From Butyrivibrio sp. (lineage in GTDB: Bacteria > Bacillota > Clostridia > Lachnospirales > Lachnospiraceae), in NCBI GenBank assembly GCA_015056565.1, contig SVGB01000003.1, positions 62,001 to 126,000 on the forward strand: a stretch of 64,000 bases of DNA, read 5' to 3'. The notes beneath the pieces were generated by a model. That model saw only the letters and a list, made by a program, of their open reading frames with translations, was not told the DNA's origin and ran no database searches. Made by a program: the position numbers and the translations under genes. Every line of letters starts with the position of its first letter. Position 1 is the first letter of the stretch. Positions 9,384 to 18,236 of this stretch are shown here, in pieces.

Positions 9384-10130
9384 TCAGAGTCTTCTAAGAG
9401 TCGCTCTGACAGCCCATCCTCCAAAATAAAATAATGATTCCAGAACAGATAACCCAGCTATGTTCCTGTAAAGGAACCATATCCTGTATATAGCCTCGAT
9501 CTTGTTGGAAGAAAGAGACTTAGACGGACGCCTGTATATGGTCAGGTTTTCGTCAAGACCACAGGCCTCATACCCGCTCTTTAATATTCGCCACCAGGTA
9601 GCTGTATCCTCGCTTGGAACCTGAGGCATATGGATTATCTCCATATCTATCTTTTCTGTGTCGAACATCACAGTGGATGTAAATATTACAGTCCTTGAAA
9701 GTGCCTGTCTATACCTGAGCACTTTAGGTGCATGGACAATCTTGCCAGTAGGCTCAGCATTTTCGTCTCCAAACTCATAGGAATGAAAAGCAAAGGCAGC
9801 CCCAGTTTTTTCCATGAATGCCACCTGCTTCTCAAGCTTGTCCTCTTTCCACACATCGTCTGCATCAAGAAAGGCAATATACCTTCCTGATGAGGCATCA
9901 ATACCAGTGTTTCTGGCCGCAGCTGCTCCGGCATTTACTTCTTTTCTTATGAGCCTTATTCTCTTTTTCTGGCTGTTTATAACGTCCTCTATCACCTGAA
10001 CGCTGTTGTCTAAGGAGGCGTCATCCACAAGGATAAGTTCCCAGTCCTTGTAAGTCTGCCCACATACCATTCTGATGGTATTCTCTATGTAGTTTGCGGC
10101 ATTGTACACCGGAACAACAATACTTACCAT
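9384..10130 (-). CDS. GT2 family glycosyltransferase
   Basis: 248 residues, single GT-A domain: VSIVVPVYNAANYIENTIRMV, LVDDASLDNS, NAGAAAARNTGIDASSGRYIAFLDADDVW. The LDADD motif is the metal and nucleotide site. This compact size matches capsule glycosyltransferases such as EpsE or TuaG. Its ATG overlaps the stop of the upstream GtrB-like gene (TAATG) with GAGGAG eight bases upstream, so the two are co-translated. Sugar specificity unknown. Confidence 0.85.
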   Translation of the reverse strand: MVSIVVPVYNAANYIENTIRMVCGQTYKDWELILVDDASLDNSVQVIEDVINSQKKRIRLIRKEVNAGAAAARNTGIDASSGRYIAFLDADDVWKEDKLEKQVAFMEKTGAAFAFHSYEFGDENAEPTGKIVHAPKVLRYRQALSRTVIFTSTVMFDTEKIDMEIIHMPQVPSEDTATWWRILKSGYEACGLDENLTIYRRPSKSLSSNKIEAIYRIWFLYRNIAGLSVLESLFYFGGWAVRATLRRL

Positions 10131-11068
10131 TACAGCTCCTCTTTAACAATATATAAGGGGCGCTTCTTGACTTCCAGATAAGCCTTGGCGAGATACTGTC
10201 CCACAACTCCCACGCAAAATAGCTGAACGCCGCTTACAAACAAAATGATGCAGACCATGGATGCCCATCCAACCAGATCGTGAGGATCTCCCACTGTCTG
10301 CTGTCTGATTATGATAAGGATGATGAAAATAAAAGCCACAATGCAGAAGAATATTCCAAGAAACGAAGCAATGGCAAGAGGTGCAGTGGAAAATGCCATA
10401 ATACCATCAATTGCGTATGCAAAGAGCTTCCAGAAAGACCACTTGGTCTCCCCTTTCTTTCTCTCAATGTTCTCAAACTCAAGCCACTTGTTCTTAAATC
10501 CAACCCAGCCAAAGATTCCTTTGGAAAAACGGTTGTACTCCTCCATGGACAAAATGGCATTTACAAACTTCCTGGACATGAGCCTGTAGTCCCTGGCGCC
10601 ATCCACGATCTCAGTCTTAGTCATCTTGTTGATGAGCTTGTAAAACTGTCTGGCAAAGAAGGATCTGATAGGAGGCTCGCCCTTTCTGTTTACTCTCCTG
10701 GTGGCTACAGAATCGTAGCCCTCTTTGGTTATGGCCTGATACATCTGCGGTAAAAGAGCTGGCGGATCCTGAAGGTCGCAGTCCATTATGGCCACGTAGT
10801 CTCCCTTGGCGCTACTAAGCCCCGCGTACATAGCAGCCTCTTTTCCAAAGTTCCTGGAAAAGCTCACAAGATGAACCCTTTTATCTCTGGCAATGAGCTC
10901 TTTTACACCAGCTACTGTTCCGTCGGTGGATCCATCATCCACAAATATCAGCTCAATATCAACCCCTTCACCTCTGAAGTACTCTTCATTCTTCAAAAGC
11001 TCATGGTAAAAATCTGAAACATTTTCCTGCTCATTGAGGCAGGGTACTATTACACTTAAAAGTCCCAT
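10130..11068 (-). CDS. GtrB/DPM1-like polyprenyl-phosphate glycosyltransferase
   Basis: 312 residues. GT2 domain with LSVIVPCLNEQENV, FVDDGSTDGT, FSRNFGKEAAMYAGLSSAKGDYVAIMDCDLQDPP and the DYRLMSRK segment, then two C-terminal membrane helices (about 225-290). That layout defines enzymes that load a sugar onto undecaprenyl phosphate, which would supply lipid-linked donors to the GT-C proteins downstream. An ATG at 11068 with AGGGGG upstream is chosen over the open frame to 11122, whose extra residues are not conserved in the family. It is the first gene of the minus-strand glycan operon, divergent from gmd. Confidence 0.88.
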   Translation of the reverse strand: MGLLSVIVPCLNEQENVSDFYHELLKNEEYFRGEGVDIELIFVDDGSTDGTVAGVKELIARDKRVHLVSFSRNFGKEAAMYAGLSSAKGDYVAIMDCDLQDPPALLPQMYQAITKEGYDSVATRRVNRKGEPPIRSFFARQFYKLINKMTKTEIVDGARDYRLMSRKFVNAILSMEEYNRFSKGIFGWVGFKNKWLEFENIERKKGETKWSFWKLFAYAIDGIMAFSTAPLAIASFLGIFFCIVAFIFIILIIIRQQTVGDPHDLVGWASMVCIILFVSGVQLFCVGVVGQYLAKAYLEVKKRPLYIVKEEL

Positions 11069-11203
11069 GAAGGAACCCCCTAAACAAATATTATGCGCCC
11101 TAAGAGTCCTAAAAATGCGCATTCCTATTCAATATTTTACACTTAAAGTGCCAGTCTTTCAACGAACAAAAAAATTGCATTAATATATGAATATATAGTA
11201 AAG

Positions 11204-11259
11204 TATGATAGAATGAAGTCTTGCCAAACAGACAACAATTTAGTTTACATATAAGGAGA
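11204..11259 (+). promoter_or_regulatory. tentative gmd promoter and ribosome site
   Basis: The 196-base AT-rich divergent interval between the GtrB-like gene and gmd holds TATGAT at 11204-11209 as a possible -10; no convincing -35 is found at the right distance (TTGCAT at 11175-11180 is 23 bases away). AAGGAG about seven bases before the gmd ATG is a clear ribosome site. Promoter assignment is weak. Confidence 0.3.
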
Positions 11260-11264
11260 TACAC

Positions 11265-12356
11265 ATGGCTAAAAAAGCGCTTATTACTGGTATTACAGGA
11301 CAGGATGGATCTTATCTTGCTGAGTTCCTTTTAGAGAAGGGCTATGATGTTCACGGTATCATCAGAAGATCTTCAGTTGATTACAGAGAGAGGATCGCTC
11401 ATCTCGAGGGAAGAGAGCATTTCCATCTTCACTATGGTGATCTTGGGGACTCAATGAGTATCCTTGGCGTTGTTTCCAAGGTTCGCCCAGATGAGATCTA
11501 CAACCTGGCAGCTCAGTCACACGTTCAGGTTTCATTTGACTCACCTGAATTCACTGCTGACGTTGATGCTACAGGTGTTCTGAGAGTCCTTGAAGCTGTT
11601 CGTCAGTGCGGACTTGCAGATACCTGCCGTATTTATCAGGCATCAACTTCAGAGCTCTATGGTAAGGTTGAGGAAGTTCCTCAGAATGAAAAGACACCTT
11701 TCCATCCTTACAGCCCATATGCTGTAGCCAAGCTCTATGGCTACTGGATCGTAAAAGAGTACAGGGAAGCTTACAACATGTTCTGCTGCTCAGGTATTCT
11801 TTTCAACCACGAATCAGAGAGACGTGGTGAGACCTTTGTAACCCGTAAGATCACTCTTGCTGCTTCAAGAATTGCACAGGGCAAGCAGGATAAGCTCTAT
11901 CTTGGAAACCTCTCAAGTCTTCGTGACTGGGGCTATGCCAAGGACTATGTAGAGTGCATGTGGCTCATCCTTCAGAATGACAAGCCTGAGGACTTCGTAA
12001 TCGCTACAGGCGTCCAGCACTCTGTAAGAGAGTTCGCTCAGCTGGCATTCCACTATGCAGGTATCGAGCTTGAGTTCAAGGGCGAAGGCGCTGACGAGAA
12101 GGGCTATGACAAGGCAACTGGCAAGGTTCTTGTTGAGGTTTCACCTGACTTCTACAGACCTACAGACGTTGTAAATCTCTGGGGAGATCCTACCAAGGCA
12201 AAAGAAAAGCTCCACTGGAATCCACAGTCAACATCCTTCGAAGATCTTGTTAAGATCATGGTTGAGCATGACATGGCTAAGGTTGCTGTTGAAAGAGCCA
12301 GCGAGCATGTAGAATTTAACCTGGCTGAGTTCCTTGAAAAGGGAATAGATAAATAA
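11265..12356 (+). CDS. gmd: GDP-mannose 4,6-dehydratase
   Basis: 363 residues, extended short-chain dehydrogenase. [29 protein letters not shown] is the diagnostic NADP-binding start of [23 protein letters not shown], the catalytic TSELYGK plus SPYAVAK (Tyr-x3-Lys) and [18 protein letters not shown] follow. It converts GDP-D-mannose to GDP-4-keto-6-deoxy-D-mannose in the cytoplasm. It is followed after 21 bases by fcl, so the pair supplies GDP-L-fucose to the adjacent polysaccharide genes. Codon choice looks highly optimised compared with the glycosyltransferases, suggesting high expression. Confidence 0.97.
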   Translation: MAKKALITGITGQDGSYLAEFLLEKGYDVHGIIRRSSVDYRERIAHLEGREHFHLHYGDLGDSMSILGVVSKVRPDEIYNLAAQSHVQVSFDSPEFTADVDATGVLRVLEAVRQCGLADTCRIYQASTSELYGKVEEVPQNEKTPFHPYSPYAVAKLYGYWIVKEYREAYNMFCCSGILFNHESERRGETFVTRKITLAASRIAQGKQDKLYLGNLSSLRDWGYAKDYVECMWLILQNDKPEDFVIATGVQHSVREFAQLAFHYAGIELEFKGEGADEKGYDKATGKVLVEVSPDFYRPTDVVNLWGDPTKAKEKLHWNPQSTSFEDLVKIMVEHDMAKVAVERASEHVEFNLAEFLEKGIDK

Positions 12357-12377
12357 GAAAACGAAGGTACAGATATC

Positions 12378-13322
12378 ATGATGGAAAAGAACGCTAAGAT
12401 TTATGTGGCTGGCCACAGAGGAATGGTTGGTTCAGCCATCGTAAGAGAATTAAACAAGCAGGGCTACAACAACATTATCACCAGAACTCACAAGGAACTG
12501 GATCTCACAAGACAGGATCAGGTTGAGAACTTCTTTGCTGAGCAGCGTCCTGAGTATGTTTTCCTGGCTGCTGCCAAGGTTGGTGGTATCATGGGTAACT
12601 CCGAGGCCCTTGCAGATTTCATGTATGAGAACATGATCCTTGAGATGAATGTTATCAACTCAGCATGGAAGAATGGCTGCAAGAAGCTTGAGTTTCTTGG
12701 TTCATCCTGCATTTATCCCAGAATGGCTCCTCAGCCCATGAAGGAGAACTGCCTTCTTACATCAGAGCTTGAGAAGACTAATGAAGCATATGCTCTTGCC
12801 AAGATTTCAGGCCTTAAGTACTGCGAATACTTAAACAAGCAGTACGGCACAGATTATATCTCCGTAATGCCTACAAACCTTTACGGGCCAAATGACAACT
12901 ATCATCCTACTCACTCACATGTACTTCCTGCTCTTATCCGCCGCTTCCACGAAGCCAAGGAGCAGAATCTTCCATACGTAACATGCTGGGGAGACGGAAG
13001 CCCACTTAGAGAGTTCCTCTATGTTGACGATCTTGCAAACCTGTGTGTATTCCTTATGAACAACTACAGCGGCAACGAGACTGTTAATGCCGGTACAGGA
13101 AAAGAGCTTACTATCAAGGAACTTACCGAGAAGGTGGCGGGGATCATCGGCTACACAGGCGAGATCCGCTGGGATCCAAGCAAACCCAACGGAACCCCAA
13201 GAAAACTTCTTGACGTTTCTAAAGCCAAAAGCCTTGGCTGGACCTACACCACAGAGCTTGATGACGGCATTAAGCTTGCATACGAGGATTTCCTCAACAA
13301 TCCTATGCGTGCAGAGAGATAA
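12378..13322 (+). CDS. fcl: GDP-L-fucose synthase
   Basis: 314 residues. IYVAGHRGMVGSAIVREL, AAAKVGGIMGN, the FLGSSCIYPRMAPQPMKE signature and the YALAKISGLKYCEYLNKQYG (Tyr-x3-Lys) region identify the epimerase/reductase that turns GDP-4-keto-6-deoxymannose into GDP-L-fucose with NADPH. Two adjacent ATGs (12378, 12381) are possible starts. It forms an operon with gmd and ends just before a terminator and a 72-base palindrome. Confidence 0.96.
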   Translation: MMEKNAKIYVAGHRGMVGSAIVRELNKQGYNNIITRTHKELDLTRQDQVENFFAEQRPEYVFLAAAKVGGIMGNSEALADFMYENMILEMNVINSAWKNGCKKLEFLGSSCIYPRMAPQPMKENCLLTSELEKTNEAYALAKISGLKYCEYLNKQYGTDYISVMPTNLYGPNDNYHPTHSHVLPALIRRFHEAKEQNLPYVTCWGDGSPLREFLYVDDLANLCVFLMNNYSGNETVNAGTGKELTIKELTEKVAGIIGYTGEIRWDPSKPNGTPRKLLDVSKAKSLGWTYTTELDDGIKLAYEDFLNNPMRAER

Positions 13323-13341
13323 AAACATAAATAATTTCGAG

Positions 13342-13371
13342 CTTTTTCAACTGAAAAAGCCCGCCTTTTTG
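13342..13371 (+). terminator. terminator of gmd-fcl
   Basis: An 8-bp stem (13342-13349 with 13354-13361, loop AACT) is followed after five bases by a run of T. Placed 20 bases after the fcl stop. The T-run is slightly displaced, so efficiency is uncertain; the palindrome immediately downstream may also stop transcription from both sides. Confidence 0.55.
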
Positions 13372-13442
13372 ACAAGACACGGGGACGGTTCTACTGTCTC
13401 ATTGCACGCAATGAGACAGTAGAACCGTCCCCGTGTCTTGTC
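13371..13442. repeat. 72-bp perfect palindrome (REP/MITE-like element)
   Basis: Two 35-base arms that are exact reverse complements around a 2-base centre (13406-13407). The outer part reads GACAAGACACGGGGACGGTT and the inner part ends CTCATTGC on the left arm. It fills the space between the fcl terminator and the stop codon of the convergent membrane protein gene, which begins at the next base. Sequences with a core like GACACGGGGACGG are, from general knowledge of clostridial genomes, repeated hairpins associated with Y1/IS200-like transposases; no transposase lies in this window, so this would be a non-autonomous copy. Coordinates may be off by one base. Confidence 0.75.
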
Positions 13443-15263
13443 TTATGATCCCTCTTGTGTTGAAATAAAACCTTCCCTTATGGTGTTTCCAATAAGCTTA
13501 ACATTCTCGCTTACATCATTAGTTGCTCCAGGAAATGGCTCATATCCGATCCTGTCTCCCTCTGCCGGGTAATAAAATGTCACATCCCCAAGTTCAAAAG
13601 TTTTGGTCTCATAGGTTCCGTAGTCCTGTTGATCCACAAGGTACCTGGCATTAAATCTGGAGCAGTCCTCAATGACCAGATTGACACATTTAAAGAACAT
13701 CCAGAATGCAAAGAGCCCAACAATGATCTTAAGGATCATCTCCCGAAGATCTTTACTGATCCTGTTGTTAATGACAATAAAGAGTCTTCCTATTATTACA
13801 GCAGGTGTGAGCCAGACGTATACTACGCCATACCTGATAAGAGGGGCACTTAAGAACCAGAAGATAAGACATCCTATAAGCGTTCCTCCAATAGTCAAGA
13901 AGTCTGCAGTAGCCATCATGCTCCTGCTGCTTAGCTCAAATACTTTTCCTTTGCCAAAATTCCTGATCTTCTCGTTCTTTCTGCCAAGTGAAGCTATCAG
14001 GAAGTAAATAACGTAGCCAAGGTACAAAACCACCGAGATCATTGCCAGTATCAGCATTATCTTGTTAAGGCCTGTGATACTGGAAAACCAGTGTGGTACC
14101 CACTCATTAAAAGGTACATTGGCATTGGCTGCCACATCGTTGTAGCCTCTTCCAAATGTCCTTATCTCCAAAGAGTCAAAGTCCGCAACTCCCTTGGGAA
14201 TCTCCCACTTAAATCCAAAGAAATCAAACATTGTTACCGGATACAATATCCACCCTGAAATAATGATATTTCTTATGAGAAATGGAAGAACTATGACAAA
14301 AGCCATGGTAATGGATATCCAAAGGGCCGTCATCTTCTCTTTTGACCTGTCACGAAGAAGTTTGGACAGTGGAATGATGCAAAGGAGCACCATTGGAGCT
14401 GCTGAGAGCTTGATGGTTATGGCAAATACCCCCACCAAAGCCAGGAGTATGTATGGTACATAGGATTTTTCATGCTTAACATACATATCAAGGAGATGGA
14501 TCATTATGTAGAAAACCAGTGCTGAAAGGAAATAGTCCGATGCAGGCGCTACCATCTCATCATATATGGTGAACAGATAATAGATGGCTGCCACTCTGGC
14601 AAAATCAGAGATTACAAGATGTCCTCTCCTTAATACATTTTTGATATCAATACACTGCCATGCGAGAAGCAGGGCAAAAAAGCCCGACATCACGTGATAG
14701 GACTGCCCGCCTAAAAAGCTCATGCTATATAGGGCAGATATGGCAAAGGCAGAGCTGTTATAGGCAAGTCTCACATGGAGGTTGCCAAGGCCCTTTATTA
14801 TTCCATATTCTTCTATCCATCTGATCGCCTGTGCGTGATAAAGATCAGAATCATAGTGCATGATCCCGTGAGATGCCCCGTAAGCCATCAAAAGAAAAAC
14901 AAAGAGATATACAAGAATATCCCATCTTGCTCTTAGAATATGCAGCATACTGTAGGCATCATTTAAAAGCTCCTGCCTGTAATAAACTGCTATGAGAAGG
15001 CAGGCTGAAATGACCCCAATATTGGCACCTAGTCCTACCTTAGCAAACAAACTGACTGTCTGTGCGTAAACCGTTAGAATTACAACGCCTGTAACTATAA
15101 AGGATTCCTTATACTTAAAGTCATACCTTCTGGAGTCACTGCCTGTTCTTGTGCGCTTAAAACTCTTCATCCCAGGGAGATTTACCAGTGACATCAAAAA
15201 ACCGTATCCCACAAGATACGTCGTTATTAATACATATGACCAGATAAGTACAACTGTAAGCAT
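13443..15263 (-). CDS. large polytopic membrane protein, LIC_10190-like (GT-C-like)
   Basis: 606 residues with about 13 membrane segments. After the third or fourth helix comes HGIMHYDSDLYHAQAIRWIEEYG followed by NLHVRLAYNSSAF, resembling the first outer loop of lipid-linked sugar transferases, and a pattern seen in LIC_10190-type membrane proteins of surface polysaccharide loci. A C-terminal soluble tail follows about residue 530. It starts a minus-strand operon downstream of the DUF212 gene and its stop codon directly abuts the 72-bp palindrome. Function is inferred only at the level of glycan assembly. Confidence 0.6.
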   Translation of the reverse strand: MLTVVLIWSYVLITTYLVGYGFLMSLVNLPGMKSFKRTRTGSDSRRYDFKYKESFIVTGVVILTVYAQTVSLFAKVGLGANIGVISACLLIAVYYRQELLNDAYSMLHILRARWDILVYLFVFLLMAYGASHGIMHYDSDLYHAQAIRWIEEYGIIKGLGNLHVRLAYNSSAFAISALYSMSFLGGQSYHVMSGFFALLLAWQCIDIKNVLRRGHLVISDFARVAAIYYLFTIYDEMVAPASDYFLSALVFYIMIHLLDMYVKHEKSYVPYILLALVGVFAITIKLSAAPMVLLCIIPLSKLLRDRSKEKMTALWISITMAFVIVLPFLIRNIIISGWILYPVTMFDFFGFKWEIPKGVADFDSLEIRTFGRGYNDVAANANVPFNEWVPHWFSSITGLNKIMLILAMISVVLYLGYVIYFLIASLGRKNEKIRNFGKGKVFELSSRSMMATADFLTIGGTLIGCLIFWFLSAPLIRYGVVYVWLTPAVIIGRLFIVINNRISKDLREMILKIIVGLFAFWMFFKCVNLVIEDCSRFNARYLVDQQDYGTYETKTFELGDVTFYYPAEGDRIGYEPFPGATNDVSENVKLIGNTIREGFISTQEGS

Positions 15264-15289
15264 AGTCTATTATAGCCTTCTAATTTCTT

Positions 15290-15748
15290 TTACATGTTGC
15301 AGGCGATCATTCCAACTATTATTCCCAGAACTGCGCCAAAGAATACCTGTGTAGGTGAATGACCTACGAATTCCTTGAGTTTCTCTTCCGGAGGAATATC
15401 GCTGGAAAACTCTGAAAGCCAGTCCATCATATTGTTGATGACCTTGGCCTGTTTACCGGTTTCTCTCCTGACACCCATGGCATCATGCATGACAATGAGA
15501 GCCAGAATAGCTGTAACCGCGAACTGGAAAGTATCTGCTCCAAAATTGTAGGCTGTGGCTGTAACCAGAGCCATTACTGTAGCAGAGTGGGAACTTGGCA
15601 TACCGCCATCTCCCAGAAGCCTTTCCGGATTGAAGTTCTTGTTGACCACAACATAGATGATAGTCTTTAAGATCTGCGCTATAAGCCATGCAAAAGCTGA
15701 AGCCAAAAGAATCTCGTTATGTAATACTCCTGATAAAAAACCCATCAA
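15290..15748 (-). CDS. divergent PAP2 family (DUF212, YuiD-like) membrane protein
   Basis: 152 residues, four membrane segments. LLGDGGMPSSHSATVMALVTA holds the SSHSA phosphatase-like motif, MHDAMGVRRETGKQAKVIN follows, and GHSPTQVFFGAVLGIIVG closes the protein, all diagnostic of PF02681. Relatives of this family are thought to act on polyprenyl or lipid phosphates, but no reaction is firmly assigned. Its ATG overlaps the rfbD stop by four bases (ATGA), so it is co-translated with a sugar nucleotide gene, compatible with a role in carrier-lipid recycling. Confidence 0.9.
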   Translation of the reverse strand: MMGFLSGVLHNEILLASAFAWLIAQILKTIIYVVVNKNFNPERLLGDGGMPSSHSATVMALVTATAYNFGADTFQFAVTAILALIVMHDAMGVRRETGKQAKVINNMMDWLSEFSSDIPPEEKLKEFVGHSPTQVFFGAVLGIIVGMIACNM

Positions 15749-16617
15749 AGAAGCTCCTTTAAATAATCACTTATGGCATCATGCCAGTCAGCAAACATAA
15801 AATCTGATGTAAGCTTGAACATGTAGTTCTCAAGAATGCTGTAAGCCGGTCTTGGTGCAGCCTGAGGATTCATTGCCTGATACTGCGCTGTGGTAACATG
15901 ATTTACCTTGGTGCTCTTGCCGGCAATCCTCATGATCTCCTCAGTGAAGTCAGCCCAGTTGGTGCTTCCTTCACAGGTTCCATGGAAGATTCCATAATTG
16001 TCTGTTCCAAGAAGGAAGTGTATTGCCTTTGCCAGCTCTTTTGTACTGGTTGGCGTTCCCACCTGATCACAGACAACGCTAAGCTCATCATGGGTCTCTG
16101 AAAGTCCCAGCATAGTCTTAACAAAGTTCTTGCCATCACCATATAACCAGGCAGTTCTTATGATAAAGAAATTTCTGGCAAACTGTTTTACCATTTCCTC
16201 TCCTGCAAGCTTGGTCTTACCATATACACTTACAGGTCCTGTCTTATCAAATTCGATATAAGGTCTTGTTCCATTACCATCAAATACATAGTCAGTTGAG
16301 ACATGTACAAGCTTTGCTCCAACCTCAGTAGCTGCGATCGCCAGATTTCTTGGACCAATGGCATTGATCTTGTAGGAAAGGTCCACATCGCTTTCCTGCT
16401 TATCAACAGCAGTGTATGCTGCGCAGTTGATAATGGCAGAAGCCTTAGTCCTCCTTGCAAGGTCAACTACTGCGTCAACGCTTGTGATATCAAGAGGTGT
16501 AATTCCTTCACCTTCAAAAACATCTGTGTTTATGAGCTCATAATCAGTTCCTGCGAGCTCTTTACCTATTGCTCTTCCAAGCTGTCCGTTACATCCGGTA
16601 ACAATTATTTTTTCCAT
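15745..16617 (-). CDS. rfbD: dTDP-4-dehydrorhamnose reductase
   Basis: 290 residues, NAD(P)-binding reductase. IIVTGCNGQLGRAIGKELAG, NCAAYTAVDKQESD, VHVSTDYVFDG, the YGKTKLAGEE (Tyr-x3-Lys) catalytic pair and RTAWLYG are characteristic of RmlD. It performs the last step of dTDP-L-rhamnose synthesis. rfbA, rfbB and rfbC are not in the window, so they must lie elsewhere. AGGAG is present six bases before the ATG. First gene of a three-gene operon with the DUF212 protein and the large membrane protein. Confidence 0.95.
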   Translation of the reverse strand: MEKIIVTGCNGQLGRAIGKELAGTDYELINTDVFEGEGITPLDITSVDAVVDLARRTKASAIINCAAYTAVDKQESDVDLSYKINAIGPRNLAIAATEVGAKLVHVSTDYVFDGNGTRPYIEFDKTGPVSVYGKTKLAGEEMVKQFARNFFIIRTAWLYGDGKNFVKTMLGLSETHDELSVVCDQVGTPTSTKELAKAIHFLLGTDNYGIFHGTCEGSTNWADFTEEIMRIAGKSTKVNHVTTAQYQAMNPQAAPRPAYSILENYMFKLTSDFMFADWHDAISDYLKELL

Positions 16618-16655
16618 GTCTGCTCCTATGTGTGATAACTTCTAACGAAACACGT

Positions 16656-16682
16656 AGCGGACGACAATTACTGCCGTCCGCT
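16656..16682 (-). terminator. stem-loop after DUF3048 gene
   Basis: An 8-bp GC-rich stem (AGCGGACG with CGTCCGCT, 11-base loop) lies 32 bases after the stop of the lipoprotein gene and before the rfbD start. On the minus strand it is followed by only a weak T-rich stretch, so this may be a terminator or just an intercistronic hairpin. Confidence 0.5.
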
Positions 16683-16713
16683 TAAGAATCTGATACATTA
16701 TCAAAAGCTAAGG

Positions 16714-17889
16714 TCAGTCTGTATACTCTGTACCATTAACCTTGAATGTTGAGAATGACTTACCCTTGAGCTGTACAACAAAGATCATTGTTCTTCCTGT
16801 GTTGAAAACAACCTCGTTGCCGTTCTCATCATAGTATGTTGTAGGGCCGTAGTCATCTGTCTTTTCCCATGTGATAGGGATCATCTTGCCCTTTGTGATG
16901 AAGTAACCATCATTGGTTGTATCATGCATCTGATAAGCAAGGTATCCATTGTCATCTCTTGTCTCATGGTATGTTCTCTGGATAACAATATTTGCAAAAG
17001 AAAGCTGCTCGCCTGTAAGAGCATCCTTCTGAGGCTGACCGTAGAGAGTCTTAAGGTACTCGCCCTTCTCCTCGTCATACTTAAGTGCTGACTTGGTAAC
17101 AGGATAGCATCCTGCCATATCGATCTCTGTAGCCTCTACAGCGTCTGAATAGTCCTCAAGAGTATTAGGATTGCTGTAGCCAGTAAATGTGAAGTGTGAA
17201 TCTCCCTCGAACTTATCTCTGTGCTCAAGTGAGAACTTAGCCTTTTCAATAGCAGATGAAACATGAGCACCATCTGTGAAAGCTGTATGCTCAGATGTGC
17301 TTCCCTCAGGTACTCTGAAGAATGCATCATAAGATGGTCCCATTGCTGATCCGCCAACACCATTTAAGTTGTCAACGTCGTCACGTGTAAGGATCTTGCT
17401 GACATAGAGCTCTGGTCCACCGAAGTGAACAATGATGGGATCATACTCAAGTGCAGCATATACAAAGTAGTCACGGATACTACGGATATTACCAATTCTC
17501 TCAAGTCCTGCCCAGTCCTCTAAAATACCCATCTGACGGCTCATGCTGCCTTCTTCCATGATCTCATAGAACACTGCAACATTGCTAAGTCCGTACTGTG
17601 GCTGAGCTTCCTTGTTGATAGGATACATAACTGCAAGAGGTCTTGTCTTGTTTACCTCTTCATCAACCCATTTATTTGTGAAATAGCTTCTTACCATGCC
17701 CTCTGCTGGAGGAGCGTCCTCGTCAACCACCTCTTCAGATACTTCCTCAGTTGCTGCAGGAGTAACTTCTGGAACATCTTCAAGTTTCTCAACGCTTATC
17801 CCAACAACAGCTTCATCGCTTGCTTTTCCACAGCCAAAAAGCATAGTCGCAACTAAAGTTGCAACTAATGCAGCTTTAAACTTTCTCAT
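16714..17889 (-). CDS. DUF3048 domain lipoprotein (YerB-like)
   Basis: 391 residues. A lipoprotein signal (residues 1-20, lipobox LFGC with Cys at 20) and an acidic Glu/Ala/Pro-rich linker (about 25-65) precede a two-part DUF3048 domain: RPLAVMYPINKEAQPQYGLSNVAVFYEIMEEGSMSRQMGILED ... IGNIRSIRDYFVYAALEYDPIIVHFGG, and a C-terminal half ending FVVQLKGKSFSTFKVNG. Bacillus YerB is the named relative; its biochemical role is not established. It would be anchored on the outer face of the membrane. Stands alone between two hairpin-bounded units. Confidence 0.9.
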   Translation of the reverse strand: MRKFKAALVATLVATMLFGCGKASDEAVVGISVEKLEDVPEVTPAATEEVSEEVVDEDAPPAEGMVRSYFTNKWVDEEVNKTRPLAVMYPINKEAQPQYGLSNVAVFYEIMEEGSMSRQMGILEDWAGLERIGNIRSIRDYFVYAALEYDPIIVHFGGPELYVSKILTRDDVDNLNGVGGSAMGPSYDAFFRVPEGSTSEHTAFTDGAHVSSAIEKAKFSLEHRDKFEGDSHFTFTGYSNPNTLEDYSDAVEATEIDMAGCYPVTKSALKYDEEKGEYLKTLYGQPQKDALTGEQLSFANIVIQRTYHETRDDNGYLAYQMHDTTNDGYFITKGKMIPITWEKTDDYGPTTYYDENGNEVVFNTGRTMIFVVQLKGKSFSTFKVNGTEYTD

Positions 17890-17942
17890 TTCTTAACATC
17901 CTCTCTTATTTTTTAACTCATGTGATTTTAACATAAGTTTTT

Positions 17943-18206
17943 CTACTCGCCAAGTCCGGATTCGATGGCTGAAACAATGGCAGAAAGAGCTTCTTCCTCA
18001 TCTGGTCCATCGCACTTAAACTCAAGTTCATCACCACATTTTATACACGCACCAAGGACGCTAAGCACACTCTTGGCATTGGCAGTGTTATCCCCATAAC
18101 AAAATGTAATGTGGGACTTGTAATTCATGGCCACCTTACAAAGGTTCCCCGCCGGACGTAGGTGAAGTCCCGTAGGATTTGTAATTACCACTTTCTTTGT
18201 TACCAT
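17943..18206 (-). CDS. ptsH: HPr family phosphocarrier protein
   Basis: 87 residues. The EI phosphorylation site is intact: GLHLRPA with His15. The HPr-kinase site is also present, Ser46 in AKSVLSVLG, so it should act both in sugar PTS transport and in carbon catabolite control. The segment around Ser46 is more divergent than in Bacillus HPr (VLSVLGACIKCGD for IMGVMSLGI), and there is an unusual number of cysteines, so a paralogue or special-purpose HPr cannot be excluded. No ptsI is adjacent. It follows cdaA-ybbR after a short gap and may be co-transcribed. Confidence 0.9.
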   Translation of the reverse strand: MVTKKVVITNPTGLHLRPAGNLCKVAMNYKSHITFCYGDNTANAKSVLSVLGACIKCGDELEFKCDGPDEEEALSAIVSAIESGLGE

Positions 18207-18236
18207 GTTCTATGTATGACCTCCGTATAAAACCCA

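Noticed and set aside
10280..10753. 157-codon plus-strand frame
   Set aside because: Lies wholly inside the GtrB-like gene on the other strand; charge-biased shadow sequence.
13371..13442. CRISPR or phage attachment site
   Set aside because: Single palindrome without repeats/spacers, integrase or tRNA nearby.
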